From: Paracoccaceae bacterium
Lineage (GTDB): Bacteria; Pseudomonadota; Alphaproteobacteria; Rhodobacterales; Rhodobacteraceae
DNA: 64,000 nucleotides
Reading direction: 5' to 3'
Assembly (NCBI GenBank): GCA_023260655.1
Contig: JALQUU010000006.1
Span: 1 to 64,000 of the forward strand
The notes beneath the pieces are model-generated. The model was not told the origin of the DNA. It made no database searches and saw nothing but the letters and a program-made list of their open reading frames with translations. This document shows, in pieces, positions 28,168 to 37,363 of the stretch. Numbering within the stretch: position 1 is the stretch's first letter; every line of letters starts with the position of its first letter. The translations under genes were made by a program, and so were the position numbers.

Positions 28168-29393
28168 GCGCCCGCCAGTTTCTCTTTCACCGGCAGGTGA
28201 ACCACTGCCGAGAAGGCACCAAACGCCACGCCAACCCACCAGACAGCCGTGTAGCTGCCATAGGCGTCATACATCCGCCCGCCAAGCCAGACGCCAATGA
28301 AGCTGCCCAGCTGGTGCGAGAAGAAGACGATGCCGTAAAGCGTGCCCATGTAGCGCAGCCCGTAAAGATGCGCGATGAGGCCCGAGGTGAGCGGCACGGT
28401 GGCCAGCCAAAGCGAGCCCATCAGCGCCGAGAAAATCAGCACGGTTGCAGGCGTCATCGGCATCATGATGAACCACGCCGCGATAAGCGTGCGGCCTGCA
28501 TAGATGCCCGCGAGGAGGTATTTCTTCGAGTATTTCTTACCGAGCCAGCCCGCCGTGAGCGTGCCCGCGATATTCGCAAGACCGATGATCGAGATGGAAA
28601 CCGCGCCCAAGGCGGAGGTGGTGGTCACGCCGAGGGAATGCAGGATGCCGTTGGACATGATCGGGCCGCAAATCTCGGTCACGAAGGCGGGGAAGTGCGC
28701 AGTGAGGAAAGCGAGCTGGTATCCGCAGGAGAAAAAGCCGAGGAAAATCAGCGTGTAAGACGGATCCTTGAAAGCGCGCTTCAGGATCGTGCCCATGCTT
28801 TCCTCAAGCTCGGCCTTGGTGGCGGCAACAGGTGCGCGCATGAAGGGCAGCGCCAGAAGCGAGGCGATGATCATGCCCGCGAAAACCACGAAAACCATCT
28901 GCCACGGCATCAAGGCCAGAAGCCCTTCAGCGAGCGGCGCACCGACTACCTGCCCCGCCGATCCGGCGGCGGTGGCAATGCCCAAAGACATCGAGCGGTT
29001 CTCGGCAGTCGAGGCTCGCCCCACAACGGCGAGGATCACCCCGAAGCCCGTGCCCGCCACACCGAAGCCCACGAGCCACGCATAGGCCTGCTGCTCGAAC
29101 GGGGTGGTGCTATAGGCCGTCAGCACGAGGCCCAGAGCGTAGGTCAATGCGCCAAGGATCAGCGCGCGGCGGTCGCCCAATCGTTCCGCGAAGGCACCGA
29201 AAATCGGTTGCCCGAAGCCCCATGCGAGGTTCTGGATCGCGATGGCGAGCGAGAACTCCGCGCGCGGCCAGCCGAATTCGTTGGCAATCGGGATCTGGAA
29301 CACGCCGAACGAGGCGCGGACCGCGAAAGAAATGAGGATCACAACACAGCCCGCGATCAGAACGGGTGTGAAGATAGACTGGTTACGTTCCAT
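28155..29393 (-). CDS. MFS transporter
   Basis: 412 residues with 12 hydrophobic segments. The start at 29393 (MERNQSIFTPVL) has AGGAG 7 bp upstream. GDRRALILGALTYALGL carries the loop 2-3 signature, and FGWPRAEFSLAIAIQNLAWG resembles the oxalate/monocarboxylate (OFA/MCT-like) branch. Neighbours give no substrate. It is convergent with the hydrolase gene and divergent from zapE. Confidence 0.87.
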   Translation of the reverse strand: MERNQSIFTPVLIAGCVVILISFAVRASFGVFQIPIANEFGWPRAEFSLAIAIQNLAWGFGQPIFGAFAERLGDRRALILGALTYALGLVLTAYSTTPFEQQAYAWLVGFGVAGTGFGVILAVVGRASTAENRSMSLGIATAAGSAGQVVGAPLAEGLLALMPWQMVFVVFAGMIIASLLALPFMRAPVAATKAELEESMGTILKRAFKDPSYTLIFLGFFSCGYQLAFLTAHFPAFVTEICGPIMSNGILHSLGVTTTSALGAVSISIIGLANIAGTLTAGWLGKKYSKKYLLAGIYAGRTLIAAWFIMMPMTPATVLIFSALMGSLWLATVPLTSGLIAHLYGLRYMGTLYGIVFFSHQLGSFIGVWLGGRMYDAYGSYTAVWWVGVAFGAFSAVVHLPVKEKLAGAQPA

Positions 29394-29482
29394 GGGAGCA
29401 ACTCCTGTGCGCGCGCGAACCCTTCTCCTTTCTTCGGGAAAGGTCAATCTCCCTTCCACATTTTCATTTGCCGCGCTATTTG

Positions 29483-30550
29483 ATGACTATGACCACGATG
29501 ACCGACCTCTACGAAGCGCGCCTTGCTGCCGGAACCCTCCGCGCAGATGACGCGCAGCGCGCAATCCTTCCGGAATTCGAGCGCGTTCGGGAAGAATTGG
29601 CGAAACCCGTTAAGAAAGGGTTTTTCCGACGGTCGGCACCGGAAGCGCCGAAAGGGCTTTACCTTTGGGGTGGGGTCGGGCGCGGGAAATCCATGATGAT
29701 GGACCTCTTCGTCGAGAGCCTCGACGTGCCGGTTCGGCGGGTGCATTTCCACGCCTTCATGCAGGAAATCCACGCAGGCCTCCACGCCGCGCGCGCCCAG
29801 AATGTGCAGGATGCGCTGGCCCCTGTGGCGGCGAAGGTGATTTCCGAAGTGCGCTGCCTCGCCTTTGACGAAATGCAGATTACGGACATCACAGACGCGA
29901 TGATCGTCGGGCGCTTGTTCGAAGCGCTGATGAAGGCTGGCGTGGCGATCGTGACCACCTCGAACCGCGTGCCGGATGACCTCTACAAGAACGGTCTGAA
30001 CCGCCAGCTTTTCCTGCCCTTCATCGCCCTTCTGAAAGAGAAGATGGCGGTGGTGGAAATGGCGAGCCCCACGGATTACCGCCAGAATCGACTGGCCGGC
30101 GAGAAGGTGTGGTTCGCGCCCTCGAACGATGCCTCGCGCGCGGTGATCCAGTCGATCTGGGAAGACATGACCGGGAAGGGGCCCGCCTCTCCCCTGCATA
30201 TCACCGTGAAAGGCCGGCGCGTGGATATTCCCGCCTACCGCAACGGCGTGGCGCGTGCTTCCTTCCACGATCTATGCGGCCAGCCCTTGGGGCCGGGGGA
30301 TTACCTTGCCATTGCCGATGCGGTTAAGGTGCTGATCCTTGAAGATATTCCGCGCCTGTCGCGCTCGAACTTCAACGAGGCCAAACGCTTCGTGACGATG
30401 ATCGATGCGCTTTACGAAGCGAAGGTGCGGCTCATCGCGTCTGCGAAAGCTGAACCGGAAATGCTCTATGTCGAGGGCGAAGGCGTATTTGAATTCGAGC
30501 GCACCGCAAGCCGACTGCGCGAGATGCAGGACGTGAACTGGGGCGCGTGA
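29483..30550 (+). CDS. zapE: AFG1-family ATPase, cell division protein ZapE
   Basis: 355 residues. Walker A GGVGRGKS is at about 63-70, Walker B in LAFDEMQITDI, and TTSNRVPDDLYKNGLNRQLFLPF holds the sensor region (given here in parts) typical of AFG1/ZapE. ZapE is an ATPase linked to Z-ring stability; mitochondrial AFG1 works in protein quality control. Several ATGs cluster at the start (29483, 29489, 29498); the choice is uncertain by five codons. A hairpin with TTTT covers the stop codon. Confidence 0.92.
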   Translation: MTMTTMTDLYEARLAAGTLRADDAQRAILPEFERVREELAKPVKKGFFRRSAPEAPKGLYLWGGVGRGKSMMMDLFVESLDVPVRRVHFHAFMQEIHAGLHAARAQNVQDALAPVAAKVISEVRCLAFDEMQITDITDAMIVGRLFEALMKAGVAIVTTSNRVPDDLYKNGLNRQLFLPFIALLKEKMAVVEMASPTDYRQNRLAGEKVWFAPSNDASRAVIQSIWEDMTGKGPASPLHITVKGRRVDIPAYRNGVARASFHDLCGQPLGPGDYLAIADAVKVLILEDIPRLSRSNFNEAKRFVTMIDALYEAKVRLIASAKAEPEMLYVEGEGVFEFERTASRLREMQDVNWGA

Positions 30551-30561
30551 GGCGCCCTTTT
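30541..30561 (+). terminator. Intrinsic terminator at the end of zapE
   Basis: GGGCGC (30541-30546), loop GTGAG, GCGCCC (30552-30557), then TTTT. The stem includes the zapE stop codon. The stem is short (6 bp) and the T-run only four, so strength is uncertain. Confidence 0.45.
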
Positions 30562-30661
30562 GCCGATGCTCTAGCGGCCTTCCGCCTATGGTTGATCTGC
30601 CCGCTTGCGAGGGGGGCTCGCCACATGGTTCATCTGCCGAAACCTTTCGCGGAGAGTTTTC

Positions 30662-31132
30662 GTGCGTGCGTTTCTGATCATCCTGTTTTGTGGCTTTCTG
30701 GCGGCTTGTGGCGGGGGCGACAAATCGTTGTTTGCCTCCGCTCCAGCCACCTTCTCCCCACCGCTCTACCCCAACGAGACCCCGGAATTGCGCGGGTTGA
30801 TCGAGAAATACGCGGCGCTTTACGAGGTGCCTGTGGAACTCGTGCACCGTGTGGTGAAGCGGGAAAGCACGCATAATCCGGCGGCGCGGAACGGGCCTTA
30901 CTATGGCCTGATGCAGATCCTTCCCGCCACCGCGCGCGGTATGGGCTATCAGGGCAAACCGGAAGGCCTTCTCGATGCCGAGACCAATCTCAAATATGCG
31001 GTGAAATACCTGCGCGGCGCGTGGCTGCTTTCCGACGGCTCGCACGACCGCGCGGTGCAGTGGTATGCGCGGGGGTATTACTATGAGGCGAAGCGGCGGG
31101 GGATGTTGAAGGAAACCGGGCTGCGGAGCTGA
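30662..31132 (+). CDS. Lytic transglycosylase domain lipoprotein
   Basis: 156 residues from GTG at 30662, with GGAGAG upstream. The lipobox LAAC (13-16) predicts lipidation of Cys16. The SLT-like domain shows catalytic Glu68 in VHRVVKRESTHNPAA, then GPYYGLMQILPATARGMGY and LRGAWLLSDGSHDRAVQWY. It cuts glycan strands of peptidoglycan in the periplasm. At 156 residues it is a minimal catalytic domain. The dispersed repeat copy B follows after 32 bp. Confidence 0.9.
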   Translation: MRAFLIILFCGFLAACGGGDKSLFASAPATFSPPLYPNETPELRGLIEKYAALYEVPVELVHRVVKRESTHNPAARNGPYYGLMQILPATARGMGYQGKPEGLLDAETNLKYAVKYLRGAWLLSDGSHDRAVQWYARGYYYEAKRRGMLKETGLRS

Positions 31133-31164
31133 TTTCCGCCGCGATTTCAGCCTGTTAACTTCTG

Positions 31165-31226
31165 AAAATCCCGTTTCCGAAGCGTATGGATTGCGTCTGG
31201 CAAGTGTATGGCTTGCGTCATGACGT
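31165..31226 (-). repeat. Dispersed 62-bp repeat with four 11-bp units, copy B
   Basis: On the minus strand: palindrome CGTCATGACG (31216-31225), then units CAAGCCATACA, CTTGCCAGACG, CAATCCATACG and CTTCGGAAACG down to 31172, followed by GGATTT. It is the reverse-oriented counterpart of 6982-7043 and 61902-61963 and lies between the transglycosylase and the convergent yghU gene. Confidence 0.85.
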
Positions 31227-31269
31227 AAACGCCGCGCGGGAGCTTTACGCCACCGCGCGGCGGGGCGGA

Positions 31270-32133
31270 TCAACCGCTGATCTTGTCTTGAGTCTTGGTG
31301 TCGAAATCCGAGGCGCCGTGGCGCTCGTGAAGCTGCGACGAGGGCTCTCCGAAAGCACGGTTCACCATGCGGCCCCGCTGCACGGCCGGGCGCGCGGCGA
31401 TCTTTTCGGCCCAAGCCATCAGGTGCTTATAGGAGGCCGTATCGAGGAACTCGGCCGCGTCATAAACGGTGCCCAGCGCCACTTGGCCATACCACGGCCA
31501 GATCGCCATATCGGCAATCGAATACTCCTCGCCCGCGATATAGGGGCGGGTGGCGAGAAGCTTGTCGAGCACGTCCATCTGGCGCTTGGTTTCCATGGTG
31601 AAGCGGTCGATCGGATATTGCCACTTCTCAGGGGCGTATTTGTAGAAATGCCCGAAGCCGCCGCCAAGGTAAGGCGCGGACCCCATCTGCCAGAAAAGCC
31701 AGTTGAGCGTTTCGGTCCGTTCGGAGCCGGACTTGGGCAGGAAGGCCCCGAATTTCTCGGCAAGGTGCAGAAGGATCGAGGCGCTTTCGAAGACGCGCGC
31801 GGGGGCATCGCCCGAACGATCCACCAGCGCGGGGATCTTCGAGTTGGGGTTCGCTTCAACGAAGCCGGAACCGAACTGGTCACCATCGCCGATCTTGATA
31901 ATCCACGCATCGTATTCCGCGCCTTTGTGACCAGCGGCAAGGAGTTCCTCGAACATCACAGTCACCTTCACGCCGTTCGGCGTCGCCAGCGAGTAAAGCT
32001 GGAACGGGTGCTTGCCGACGGGCAGTTCCTTGTCATGCGTCGCGCCCGAGATGGGGCGGTTGATCGAGGCGAATTGCCCGCCGGAGGGCACGTCCCATTT
32101 CCAGACTTTCGGGGGGGTGTAGGTGTCGGTCAT
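31270..32133 (-). CDS. yghU: Glutathione S-transferase family, YghU-like disulfide-bond oxidoreductase
   Basis: 287 residues, YghU length rather than the 200-220 of ordinary GSTs. The N-terminal extension (VWKWDVPSGGQFASINRP) and the motif LATPNGVKVTVMFEE, with the glutathione-activating Thr/Asn, are those of YghU/Nu-class enzymes. RVFESASILLHLAEK and the C-terminal YIAGEEYSIADMAIWPW complete the fold. YghU reduces disulfides using two glutathiones. The start at 32133 is supported by GGAG upstream. Confidence 0.9.
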   Translation of the reverse strand: MTDTYTPPKVWKWDVPSGGQFASINRPISGATHDKELPVGKHPFQLYSLATPNGVKVTVMFEELLAAGHKGAEYDAWIIKIGDGDQFGSGFVEANPNSKIPALVDRSGDAPARVFESASILLHLAEKFGAFLPKSGSERTETLNWLFWQMGSAPYLGGGFGHFYKYAPEKWQYPIDRFTMETKRQMDVLDKLLATRPYIAGEEYSIADMAIWPWYGQVALGTVYDAAEFLDTASYKHLMAWAEKIAARPAVQRGRMVNRAFGEPSSQLHERHGASDFDTKTQDKISG

Positions 32134-32282
32134 GTTCACGCTCCGCAGAATGATTTCCGAGAACCTAAGCATGCGTCCGGCGATATGCCAGAGGCGGCAA
32201 ACGCGGGTTCTGCGCACAAGGCTTGTGCGGCGTCTGGCGGAGGGCGCGCGGCGCGGGTAGGCTGGCGCACGAGAGGTGTGAC

Positions 32283-32618
32283 ATGGTGAAGATCTGGATG
32301 ATGCTCGTGGCTGCAATCGGCTTCGAAGTGGTGGGAACCTCGCTTTTGAAGCAATCGGCGGGGTTCACGCGGCTATGGCCCTCTTTGGGCACGGGCGCGG
32401 CCTATCTCGCCTCGTTCTGGCTACTGGCGCAGGTGCTGAAGGTGATGCCCGTGGGGATAGCCTATGCGATCTGGTCTGGCCTCGGGATCGTGCTGATTTC
32501 CGCGATTGGCTGGGCGGTCTTCAAGCAGCGCTTGGACTTGCCCGCCGTGTTGGGGCTGGCGATGATCGCAGCGGGGATCGTGGTGATCAACGTGTTTTCG
32601 AACACGACTGGGCATTGA
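32283..32618 (+). CDS. SMR-family small multidrug resistance/quaternary ammonium transporter
   Basis: 111 residues, four membrane segments. The essential Glu is Glu15 in AAIGFEVVGTSLLK, and MPVGIAYAIWSGLGIVLIS is the loop-helix signature of SMR proteins. These dimers exchange protons for cationic drugs or guanidinium. It is a single gene without a paired SMR partner, convergent with the IclR gene across a hairpin-rich spacer. Confidence 0.93.
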   Translation: MVKIWMMLVAAIGFEVVGTSLLKQSAGFTRLWPSLGTGAAYLASFWLLAQVLKVMPVGIAYAIWSGLGIVLISAIGWAVFKQRLDLPAVLGLAMIAAGIVVINVFSNTTGH

Positions 32619-32658
32619 AGCGAAACCGGATTGGCGGGAGCGCAAGCCTCTCCGTGTG

Positions 32659-32674
32659 ACCGTCCGCGGACGGT
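32659..32674. repeat. 16-bp perfect palindrome after the SMR gene
   Basis: ACCGTCCGCGGACGGT is a perfect palindrome without a loop, between the convergent SMR and IclR genes. It may be part of a bidirectional terminator or a protein-binding site; no T-run follows. Confidence 0.4.
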
Positions 32675-32686
32675 TAACAGCGCGAA

Positions 32687-32713
32687 GCGCCCGCCCGGGG
32701 GGCGGACGGGCGC
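32687..32713. repeat. GC-rich hairpin element, copy 1
   Basis: GCGCCCGCCC and its partner GGCGGACGGGCGC form an imperfect hairpin. The same arms with a different loop occur at 37196-37223, so this is a two-copy hairpin family in the window. Confidence 0.5.
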
Positions 32714-32773
32714 TCGGTGAGGCCCGATGCAGCCTTCGCTACGCTCAGACCGCGCCTCACCGGAGAATGCGCC

Positions 32774-33595
32774 TCACCCGATGCGGGCGACCGTGTTGAC
32801 CATCTGCAGAAGCTTCGGCCCCAGATCGCCTTCCAGCCGTTCCTTGCCCAGCACATAGGCCGGACCACCGAGGTTGAACACCAGAAGCGGCGTGTCGCCT
32901 TGCGGGCTGCGATAGGGCACGGCAACCGAGTTCACATGTGTCTGCCACTGGCCTACGTTGGCGTAGAAGCCGCGCTTGGCGATCTGTTCGGCGGCATCGG
33001 CGATGCCGTCTCGGATGGCGGGCCAATCCGCCGGATCGGTGCGCTCTTCGATACGCTCCATGATGAGCGCGCGTTCCGCTTCGGGGCAGGTGGCGATATA
33101 GGCGCGGCCCATCGCGGAACGGGCCAGCGAAATCCGTGAGCCCACATCGAGTTGCAGCGAGATCATGCCTTTCTTGGCGCGCGCAGCGGCGATATAGGTC
33201 ATGGTCATGTCATCGCGCCCACCAAGCGCCACAAGCACGCCATCGCCGCAATCATCCGCCAACTGCTGCATATGCACCTGCGCCGTGTCGCGCACGCGCA
33301 TGCCGCCCAAGCAGGCGTAGCCCAGAGACAGAACCGGCACGCCCATGCGGTAACGGCCCGTGCCTTCGTCATAAACGAGGTAGCCCAGTTTCAGGAGCGT
33401 GTAGGTCAGGCGCGAGACGGTCGAGTTCGGAAGCCCCGTGCGCTCGGCCAGTCCGCGGTTTCCGAGCCCCGCCTTGTCGGTGGGGGTGAAGGCGCGCAGG
33501 ATGTCGAGGCCGCGATGCAGCGCCGTAACAAACTGGCGATCACCATCTTCGCCTTCAGGGGTTTCGACAGCGGGATCGGAGGCGCGTTTTCTCAT
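32774..33595 (-). CDS. IclR-family transcriptional regulator
   Basis: 273 residues. An N-terminal winged helix-turn-helix (about 25-85, with LHRGLDILRAFTP, LAERTGLPNSTVSRLTYTL) is joined to an IclR effector domain (about 95-265, containing GSRISLARSAMGRAYIA and FYANVGQWQTHVNSVAVPY). It lies 55 bp downstream of the acyl-CoA synthetase gene on the same strand and is probably its regulator. The effector is likely an aromatic or carboxylic acid, as usual in the family; unproven. Confidence 0.9.
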   Translation of the reverse strand: MRKRASDPAVETPEGEDGDRQFVTALHRGLDILRAFTPTDKAGLGNRGLAERTGLPNSTVSRLTYTLLKLGYLVYDEGTGRYRMGVPVLSLGYACLGGMRVRDTAQVHMQQLADDCGDGVLVALGGRDDMTMTYIAAARAKKGMISLQLDVGSRISLARSAMGRAYIATCPEAERALIMERIEERTDPADWPAIRDGIADAAEQIAKRGFYANVGQWQTHVNSVAVPYRSPQGDTPLLVFNLGGPAYVLGKERLEGDLGPKLLQMVNTVARIG

Positions 33596-33650
33596 CTCAC
33601 GGTTCCTTCGGGTAAACGGGCGGGGGTGTACGGCAGGCAGGGCTTACGGG

Positions 33651-35330
33651 TCAAGATGCCTCCCCTGCGGCTTTTCTGCGATCTTCATCCTGCAACACCC
33701 GCCAAAGCACCTTTCCGGCCCCCGATTTCGGCAGGCTTTCAGTGAACACGATGGAGCGCGGGCATTTATAGGCGCTCATCTGGGTGTGACACCACTCGAT
33801 GATCTCCTGCTCGGTCACGCGGCCCTTGGCGGAGGGTGTGGGCACCACATAGGCGCGCACGCTTTCGCCACGGCGCGGATCGGCGGTGCTGATCACGCAG
33901 GCTTCGGCGATATCGGGATGGCGGAACATCAGGGCTTCCACCTCGGCCGGCCAGACCTTGTAGCCCGAGGCGTTGATCATCCGCTTCAAGCGGTCGACCA
34001 TGAAGAAGTAACCGTCTTCGTCGATATAGCCCAAGTCGCCGGTGCGGAAGAATGTCCGCCCGTTCCGTTCGAAGAACACCTCTGCCGTGGCTTCCGGGCG
34101 GTTCCAGTAGCCTAGGAAAACCTGCGGCGCGGAGGTGACGATCTCGCCCACCTCGCCTTGCGGCAGTTCCTCCAGCGTTTCGGGATTGACGATGAGGCTC
34201 GCCACGCCCTGCACCGGAATGCCAAGGCATTGCCGTTTCGGGCGATGCACGGGGTTCACATGGGTGCCCGCGATGGTTTCCGAAAGCCCGTAGCCTTCCA
34301 CGTAATCGAGCCCCGTGTACTGCTTAAGCTTCGCCGCAATCGCTTCGGGCATCGCCGCCCCGCCGCCGCCAATGGCTTTGAGCGAGGAGAAATCATAGCC
34401 CGCCACATCGGGATCGTTCACCATGTCGATCGCCATGGTGGCAATCGAACGCCAGCGCGTCACGCGGTAGCGCCGGATCAGATCAGCGGCATGGCGGCGA
34501 TCCCAGCGAGTGAGGATCACAATCGTGCCGCCCGAAATGAGCGAGCCGTTCATGCCCACCTGCATCCCCGTCACATGGAACATCGGCAGGGTGGCGAGGT
34601 GCACATCGGTTTCATCGGCGGATTGCCATTGGAGGCCGCCCACCAGAACCGCCATCGTGGTGTAATGCGAATGCATGCAGCCCTTAGGCGCGCCTGTGGT
34701 GCCCGACGAATAGGGCAGCACCGCGAGATCATGCGGCTCTGCGGTGGCGGCGCTCGGCACATAGCCTGCAGCGATGGCGGCTTCCCATTTCGTTACGCGC
34801 GGATCGGTGATCTGGCTGGAGCGGAGATCGGCGATGCCTGCGGGCAGGGGAATGCTGTCGGAGGGATCCGCGGCCTCGGCATAAGTTGCAGCGGCCAGCG
34901 CGGTGAGGTGGGTGCCCAAGAGGGGCAGCGCGAAGGGCAAAAGCTCCTGCCCTGCCAGCATCACCTTGGCACCTGTATCGGTGGCCAGATGCAGAAGCTC
35001 CGCCTCGCGGCTCATCGGGTTCACCGGCACCACAACCGCATCGGCGCGCAGGATCGCTTGGTAGCCTTCGACGAATTGCGGGCTGTTCTGCATGTAGAGC
35101 AGCACGCGGTCGCCCTTCGCCACGCCTTGCGCCTGAAGCCAACCCGCCAGCGCCTCGATGCGCGCCCAGAGCGCGCCATAGGTGGTTTCGCGGCCGTGAT
35201 AGATCAGCGCCGTCCGCTCGGGAAACCGCGCCGCGGCCTCGGCCACGGCAGAGGTCAGCGTTTGCGGCTCCATCACGAGATCATGCGGAACCTGGGGCGG
35301 CCAATGTTGGTAATGCAGCGGTGCGGCCAT
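33651..35330 (-). CDS. AMP-forming acyl-CoA synthetase (long-chain fatty acid--CoA ligase-like)
   Basis: 559 residues. The adenylate-forming signature is [19 protein letters not shown] (about 205-223), followed by [28 protein letters not shown] and the C-terminal lysine region [14 protein letters not shown]. It activates a fatty or aromatic carboxylic acid through an acyl-adenylate to an acyl-CoA. It is followed by an IclR gene and is divergent from the fructose-bisphosphatase gene with a 184-bp spacer. Substrate chain length cannot be read off. Confidence 0.9.
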   Translation of the reverse strand: MAAPLHYQHWPPQVPHDLVMEPQTLTSAVAEAAARFPERTALIYHGRETTYGALWARIEALAGWLQAQGVAKGDRVLLYMQNSPQFVEGYQAILRADAVVVPVNPMSREAELLHLATDTGAKVMLAGQELLPFALPLLGTHLTALAAATYAEAADPSDSIPLPAGIADLRSSQITDPRVTKWEAAIAAGYVPSAATAEPHDLAVLPYSSGTTGAPKGCMHSHYTTMAVLVGGLQWQSADETDVHLATLPMFHVTGMQVGMNGSLISGGTIVILTRWDRRHAADLIRRYRVTRWRSIATMAIDMVNDPDVAGYDFSSLKAIGGGGAAMPEAIAAKLKQYTGLDYVEGYGLSETIAGTHVNPVHRPKRQCLGIPVQGVASLIVNPETLEELPQGEVGEIVTSAPQVFLGYWNRPEATAEVFFERNGRTFFRTGDLGYIDEDGYFFMVDRLKRMINASGYKVWPAEVEALMFRHPDIAEACVISTADPRRGESVRAYVVPTPSAKGRVTEQEIIEWCHTQMSAYKCPRSIVFTESLPKSGAGKVLWRVLQDEDRRKAAGEAS

Positions 35331-35514
35331 GGATCAGGCACGCCCCCGACGGTGGCTTTTTTGCATATTTATTCCTCCCCTTTACTGGCAGGTTACACAA
35401 AGCAGCCCATGGATCAACAGTTTCGGAATATCTTTCCGCAAAGCGGGATTGGAAGGGTTGTTCTCATCCCCCGTGAATGGGGGTAGAAGGGCGCGACTGT
35501 ATCCGGAGGCCCCT

Positions 35515-36456
35515 ATGTCCATTGCACCTGTAGAGATGATCCCCGCCGATTTGCGCCCCGTTCTGGCCGCGCTTTGCACCGTGGGCCGCGACGTGGCGAA
35601 CGTGATCGCGAAAGGGCCCTTGGGGCAATCCCTCGCCGCCGCTGTTGGCGAGAACGCAGGCGGCGACGGGCAGAAAGCGCTCGACGTGATCGCGGACGAG
35701 ATGTTCGCCTCCGCCTTGGGTGCAGCGGGCGTGCGTTGGTATGCCTCCGAGGAACAGGATGACGCACTCGAACTGAACCCGAAGGGCGGCTACGCGCTGG
35801 CCATCGACCCGCTGGATGGCTCGTCGAACATCGATTGCAACGTCTCCATCGGCACGATCTTCTCGGTCCTGCCCGCCGAAGCCACTGCCGAGGCCAGCTT
35901 CTTGCGCCCCATGAGCGAACAGATCGCGGGCGGCTACATCATCTTCGGGCCGCAAACCGCGCTGGTCGTCACATGGGGCGAGGGCGTAGAGATGTTCGTG
36001 ATGGACCCCGCCTCGGGCGTCTTCACCCATGTCCCGGGTGAAATCGAGATCCCCGCCGCCACCAAGGAATTCGCTATCAACGCCTCGAACCGCCGCCACT
36101 GGTCCACGCCCGTGCACAGCTATGTGCAGAGCTGCGAAGCCGGAGACACGGGCCCCCGCGCCAAGAATTACAACATGCGTTGGGTCGCAAGCCTCGTGGC
36201 CGAAACCCACCGCATCCTCTCGCGCGGCGGAGTGTTCCTCTATCCGGGTGACGCGCGCAAAGGCTACGAACAGGGCCGCCTCCGCATGCTCTACGAATGC
36301 GCCCCGATTGCCTTCCTGATCGAACAGGCAGGCGGCCAAGCCACCAACGGCCGCACCCGCGTGCTCGACCAATCCGTCGACCGCCTCCACATGCGCACCC
36401 CCTTCGTCTTCGGGGCCGCCGAGGAAGTGGCAGAAGTGAAGCGGCTCTTCGGGTAA
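35515..36456 (+). CDS. fbp: Class I fructose-1,6-bisphosphatase
   Basis: 313 residues. The metal-binding loop [10 protein letters not shown] is at 98-107, with the acidic pair EE at 79-80, and the sugar-phosphate motif [19 protein letters not shown] lies in the C-terminal half. It removes the 1-phosphate in gluconeogenesis and, in autotrophic relatives, the Calvin cycle. GGAGG precedes the ATG at 35515 by 6 bp. Class II aldolase and rpe follow downstream after the yefM-yoeB pair. Confidence 0.96.
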   Translation: MSIAPVEMIPADLRPVLAALCTVGRDVANVIAKGPLGQSLAAAVGENAGGDGQKALDVIADEMFASALGAAGVRWYASEEQDDALELNPKGGYALAIDPLDGSSNIDCNVSIGTIFSVLPAEATAEASFLRPMSEQIAGGYIIFGPQTALVVTWGEGVEMFVMDPASGVFTHVPGEIEIPAATKEFAINASNRRHWSTPVHSYVQSCEAGDTGPRAKNYNMRWVASLVAETHRILSRGGVFLYPGDARKGYEQGRLRMLYECAPIAFLIEQAGGQATNGRTRVLDQSVDRLHMRTPFVFGAAEEVAEVKRLFG

Positions 36457-36526
36457 GGGCCGCATTGATTAACGACATCGTAAGCTCTTCGTGTTTCCCT
36501 CATGGTGGGGCCTGCCAAGCCTGCCA

Positions 36527-36554
36527 TTGAATTGTACAAAATTCTGTGCATATT
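36527..36554 (+). promoter_or_regulatory. yefM-yoeB promoter with two operator cores
   Basis: TGTACA (36533-36538) and the near-match TGTGCA (36545-36550) lie 12 bp apart centre to centre, upstream of yefM. The E. coli yefM-yoeB operator also consists of a long and a short palindrome with TGTACA cores about 12 bp apart. A plausible -35 TTGAAT (36527-36532) and -10 CATATT (36549-36554), spaced 16 bp, enclose the first core and overlap the second, so binding would block the promoter. Confidence 0.65.
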
Positions 36555-36566
36555 GGGGGAGAGTAA

Positions 36567-36830
36567 ATGGAGAACGTGATGGACGTGATCACCTACACCG
36601 ACGCCCGCGCCTCGCTCAAAGAGGTGATGGACCGCGTGATCCACGATCGCGTGGAGGTCGTTGTCACCCGCAAGAAGCGGGAGGCCGTGGTGATGATCTC
36701 GCTCGATGAGTTCAACGCGATTCAGGAAACCCTGCATCTCCAGAAAAGCCCCGAAAACGTGCGCCGCCTGCATGCCGCAATCGCGCAGCTGGACGCGGGC
36801 CAAGGCATCGAGTGCGACATCGACCTGTGA
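36567..36830 (+). CDS. yefM: YefM/Phd-family antitoxin
   Basis: 87 residues. VITYTDARASLKEVMDRV and the block EVVVTRKKREAVVMISLDEF form the Phd/YefM DNA-binding and dimer domain; the acidic C-terminal tail should bind the toxin. GGGGGAGAG lies before the start at 36567; an in-frame ATG at 36579 is possible. It overlaps yoeB by 4 bp (GTGA). It should bind the upstream TGTACA sites and repress the pair, more tightly with YoeB. Confidence 0.93.
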   Translation: MENVMDVITYTDARASLKEVMDRVIHDRVEVVVTRKKREAVVMISLDEFNAIQETLHLQKSPENVRRLHAAIAQLDAGQGIECDIDL

Positions 36831-37096
36831 AACTGGTCTTCTCGGATTACGCTTGGGAAGATTATCTGTGGTGGCAGGCCGCAGGGAATGAAAAGGGTCT
36901 TGAGCGGCTCAATACATTGATCAAGACCGCCAAGCGGACCCCTTTCGAAGGCATCGGCAAGCCGGAACCACTCAAAGGGGATTTGAAAGGCTGGCGGTCA
37001 CGCCGGATCACGGATGAGCATCGAATGGTCTACCGTGTGCAGGGCAAGGGTGAGGCGCAAAGCCTCGAAATTGCGCAGCTGCGGTATCACTACTGA
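36827..37096 (+). CDS. yoeB: YoeB-family mRNA interferase toxin
   Basis: 89 residues from GTG at 36827. It follows E. coli YoeB closely: RTPFEGIGKPEPLKGDL, SRRITDEHRMVYRV and the C-terminal LRYHY. The catalytic residues correspond to Glu47, Arg66, His88 and Tyr89, all present, so the toxin looks active. YoeB binds the ribosome and cuts mRNA in the A site. It sits between fbp and the aldolase gene, interrupting a run of carbon-metabolism genes. Confidence 0.95.
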   Translation: MKLVFSDYAWEDYLWWQAAGNEKGLERLNTLIKTAKRTPFEGIGKPEPLKGDLKGWRSRRITDEHRMVYRVQGKGEAQSLEIAQLRYHY

Positions 37097-37195
37097 AGGC
37101 CGCACCCGTCCGCGGGTGGGCACACTGGCTTGAAATGCTTGGCGATTGATGGTGCCAAGTCCCTCCAACAGTTTTCATTGCGCGGCGCTGCAATC

Positions 37196-37223
37196 GCGCC
37201 CGCCCATTGGGGCGGACGGGCGC
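37196..37223. repeat. GC-rich hairpin element, copy 2
   Basis: GCGCCCGCCC, loop ATTG, then GGGCGGACGGGCGC; the arms equal those at 32687-32713. It lies in the 267-bp spacer between yoeB and the aldolase gene, along with further GC-rich imperfect repeats to about 37310. Confidence 0.5.
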
Positions 37224-37363
37224 GGCCCGGGCCGCTGCGCGGCTGTTCCGGGAGGGGGATTGCGCCCATTTGGCGCGTGGGGGGCAGGTAAGGCTCTCCC
37301 CCCTACCCATCCGCGCCAAACTCCGCTAGAAGCTGCCTGAACCCCAGACATTAGGAGTGACCC

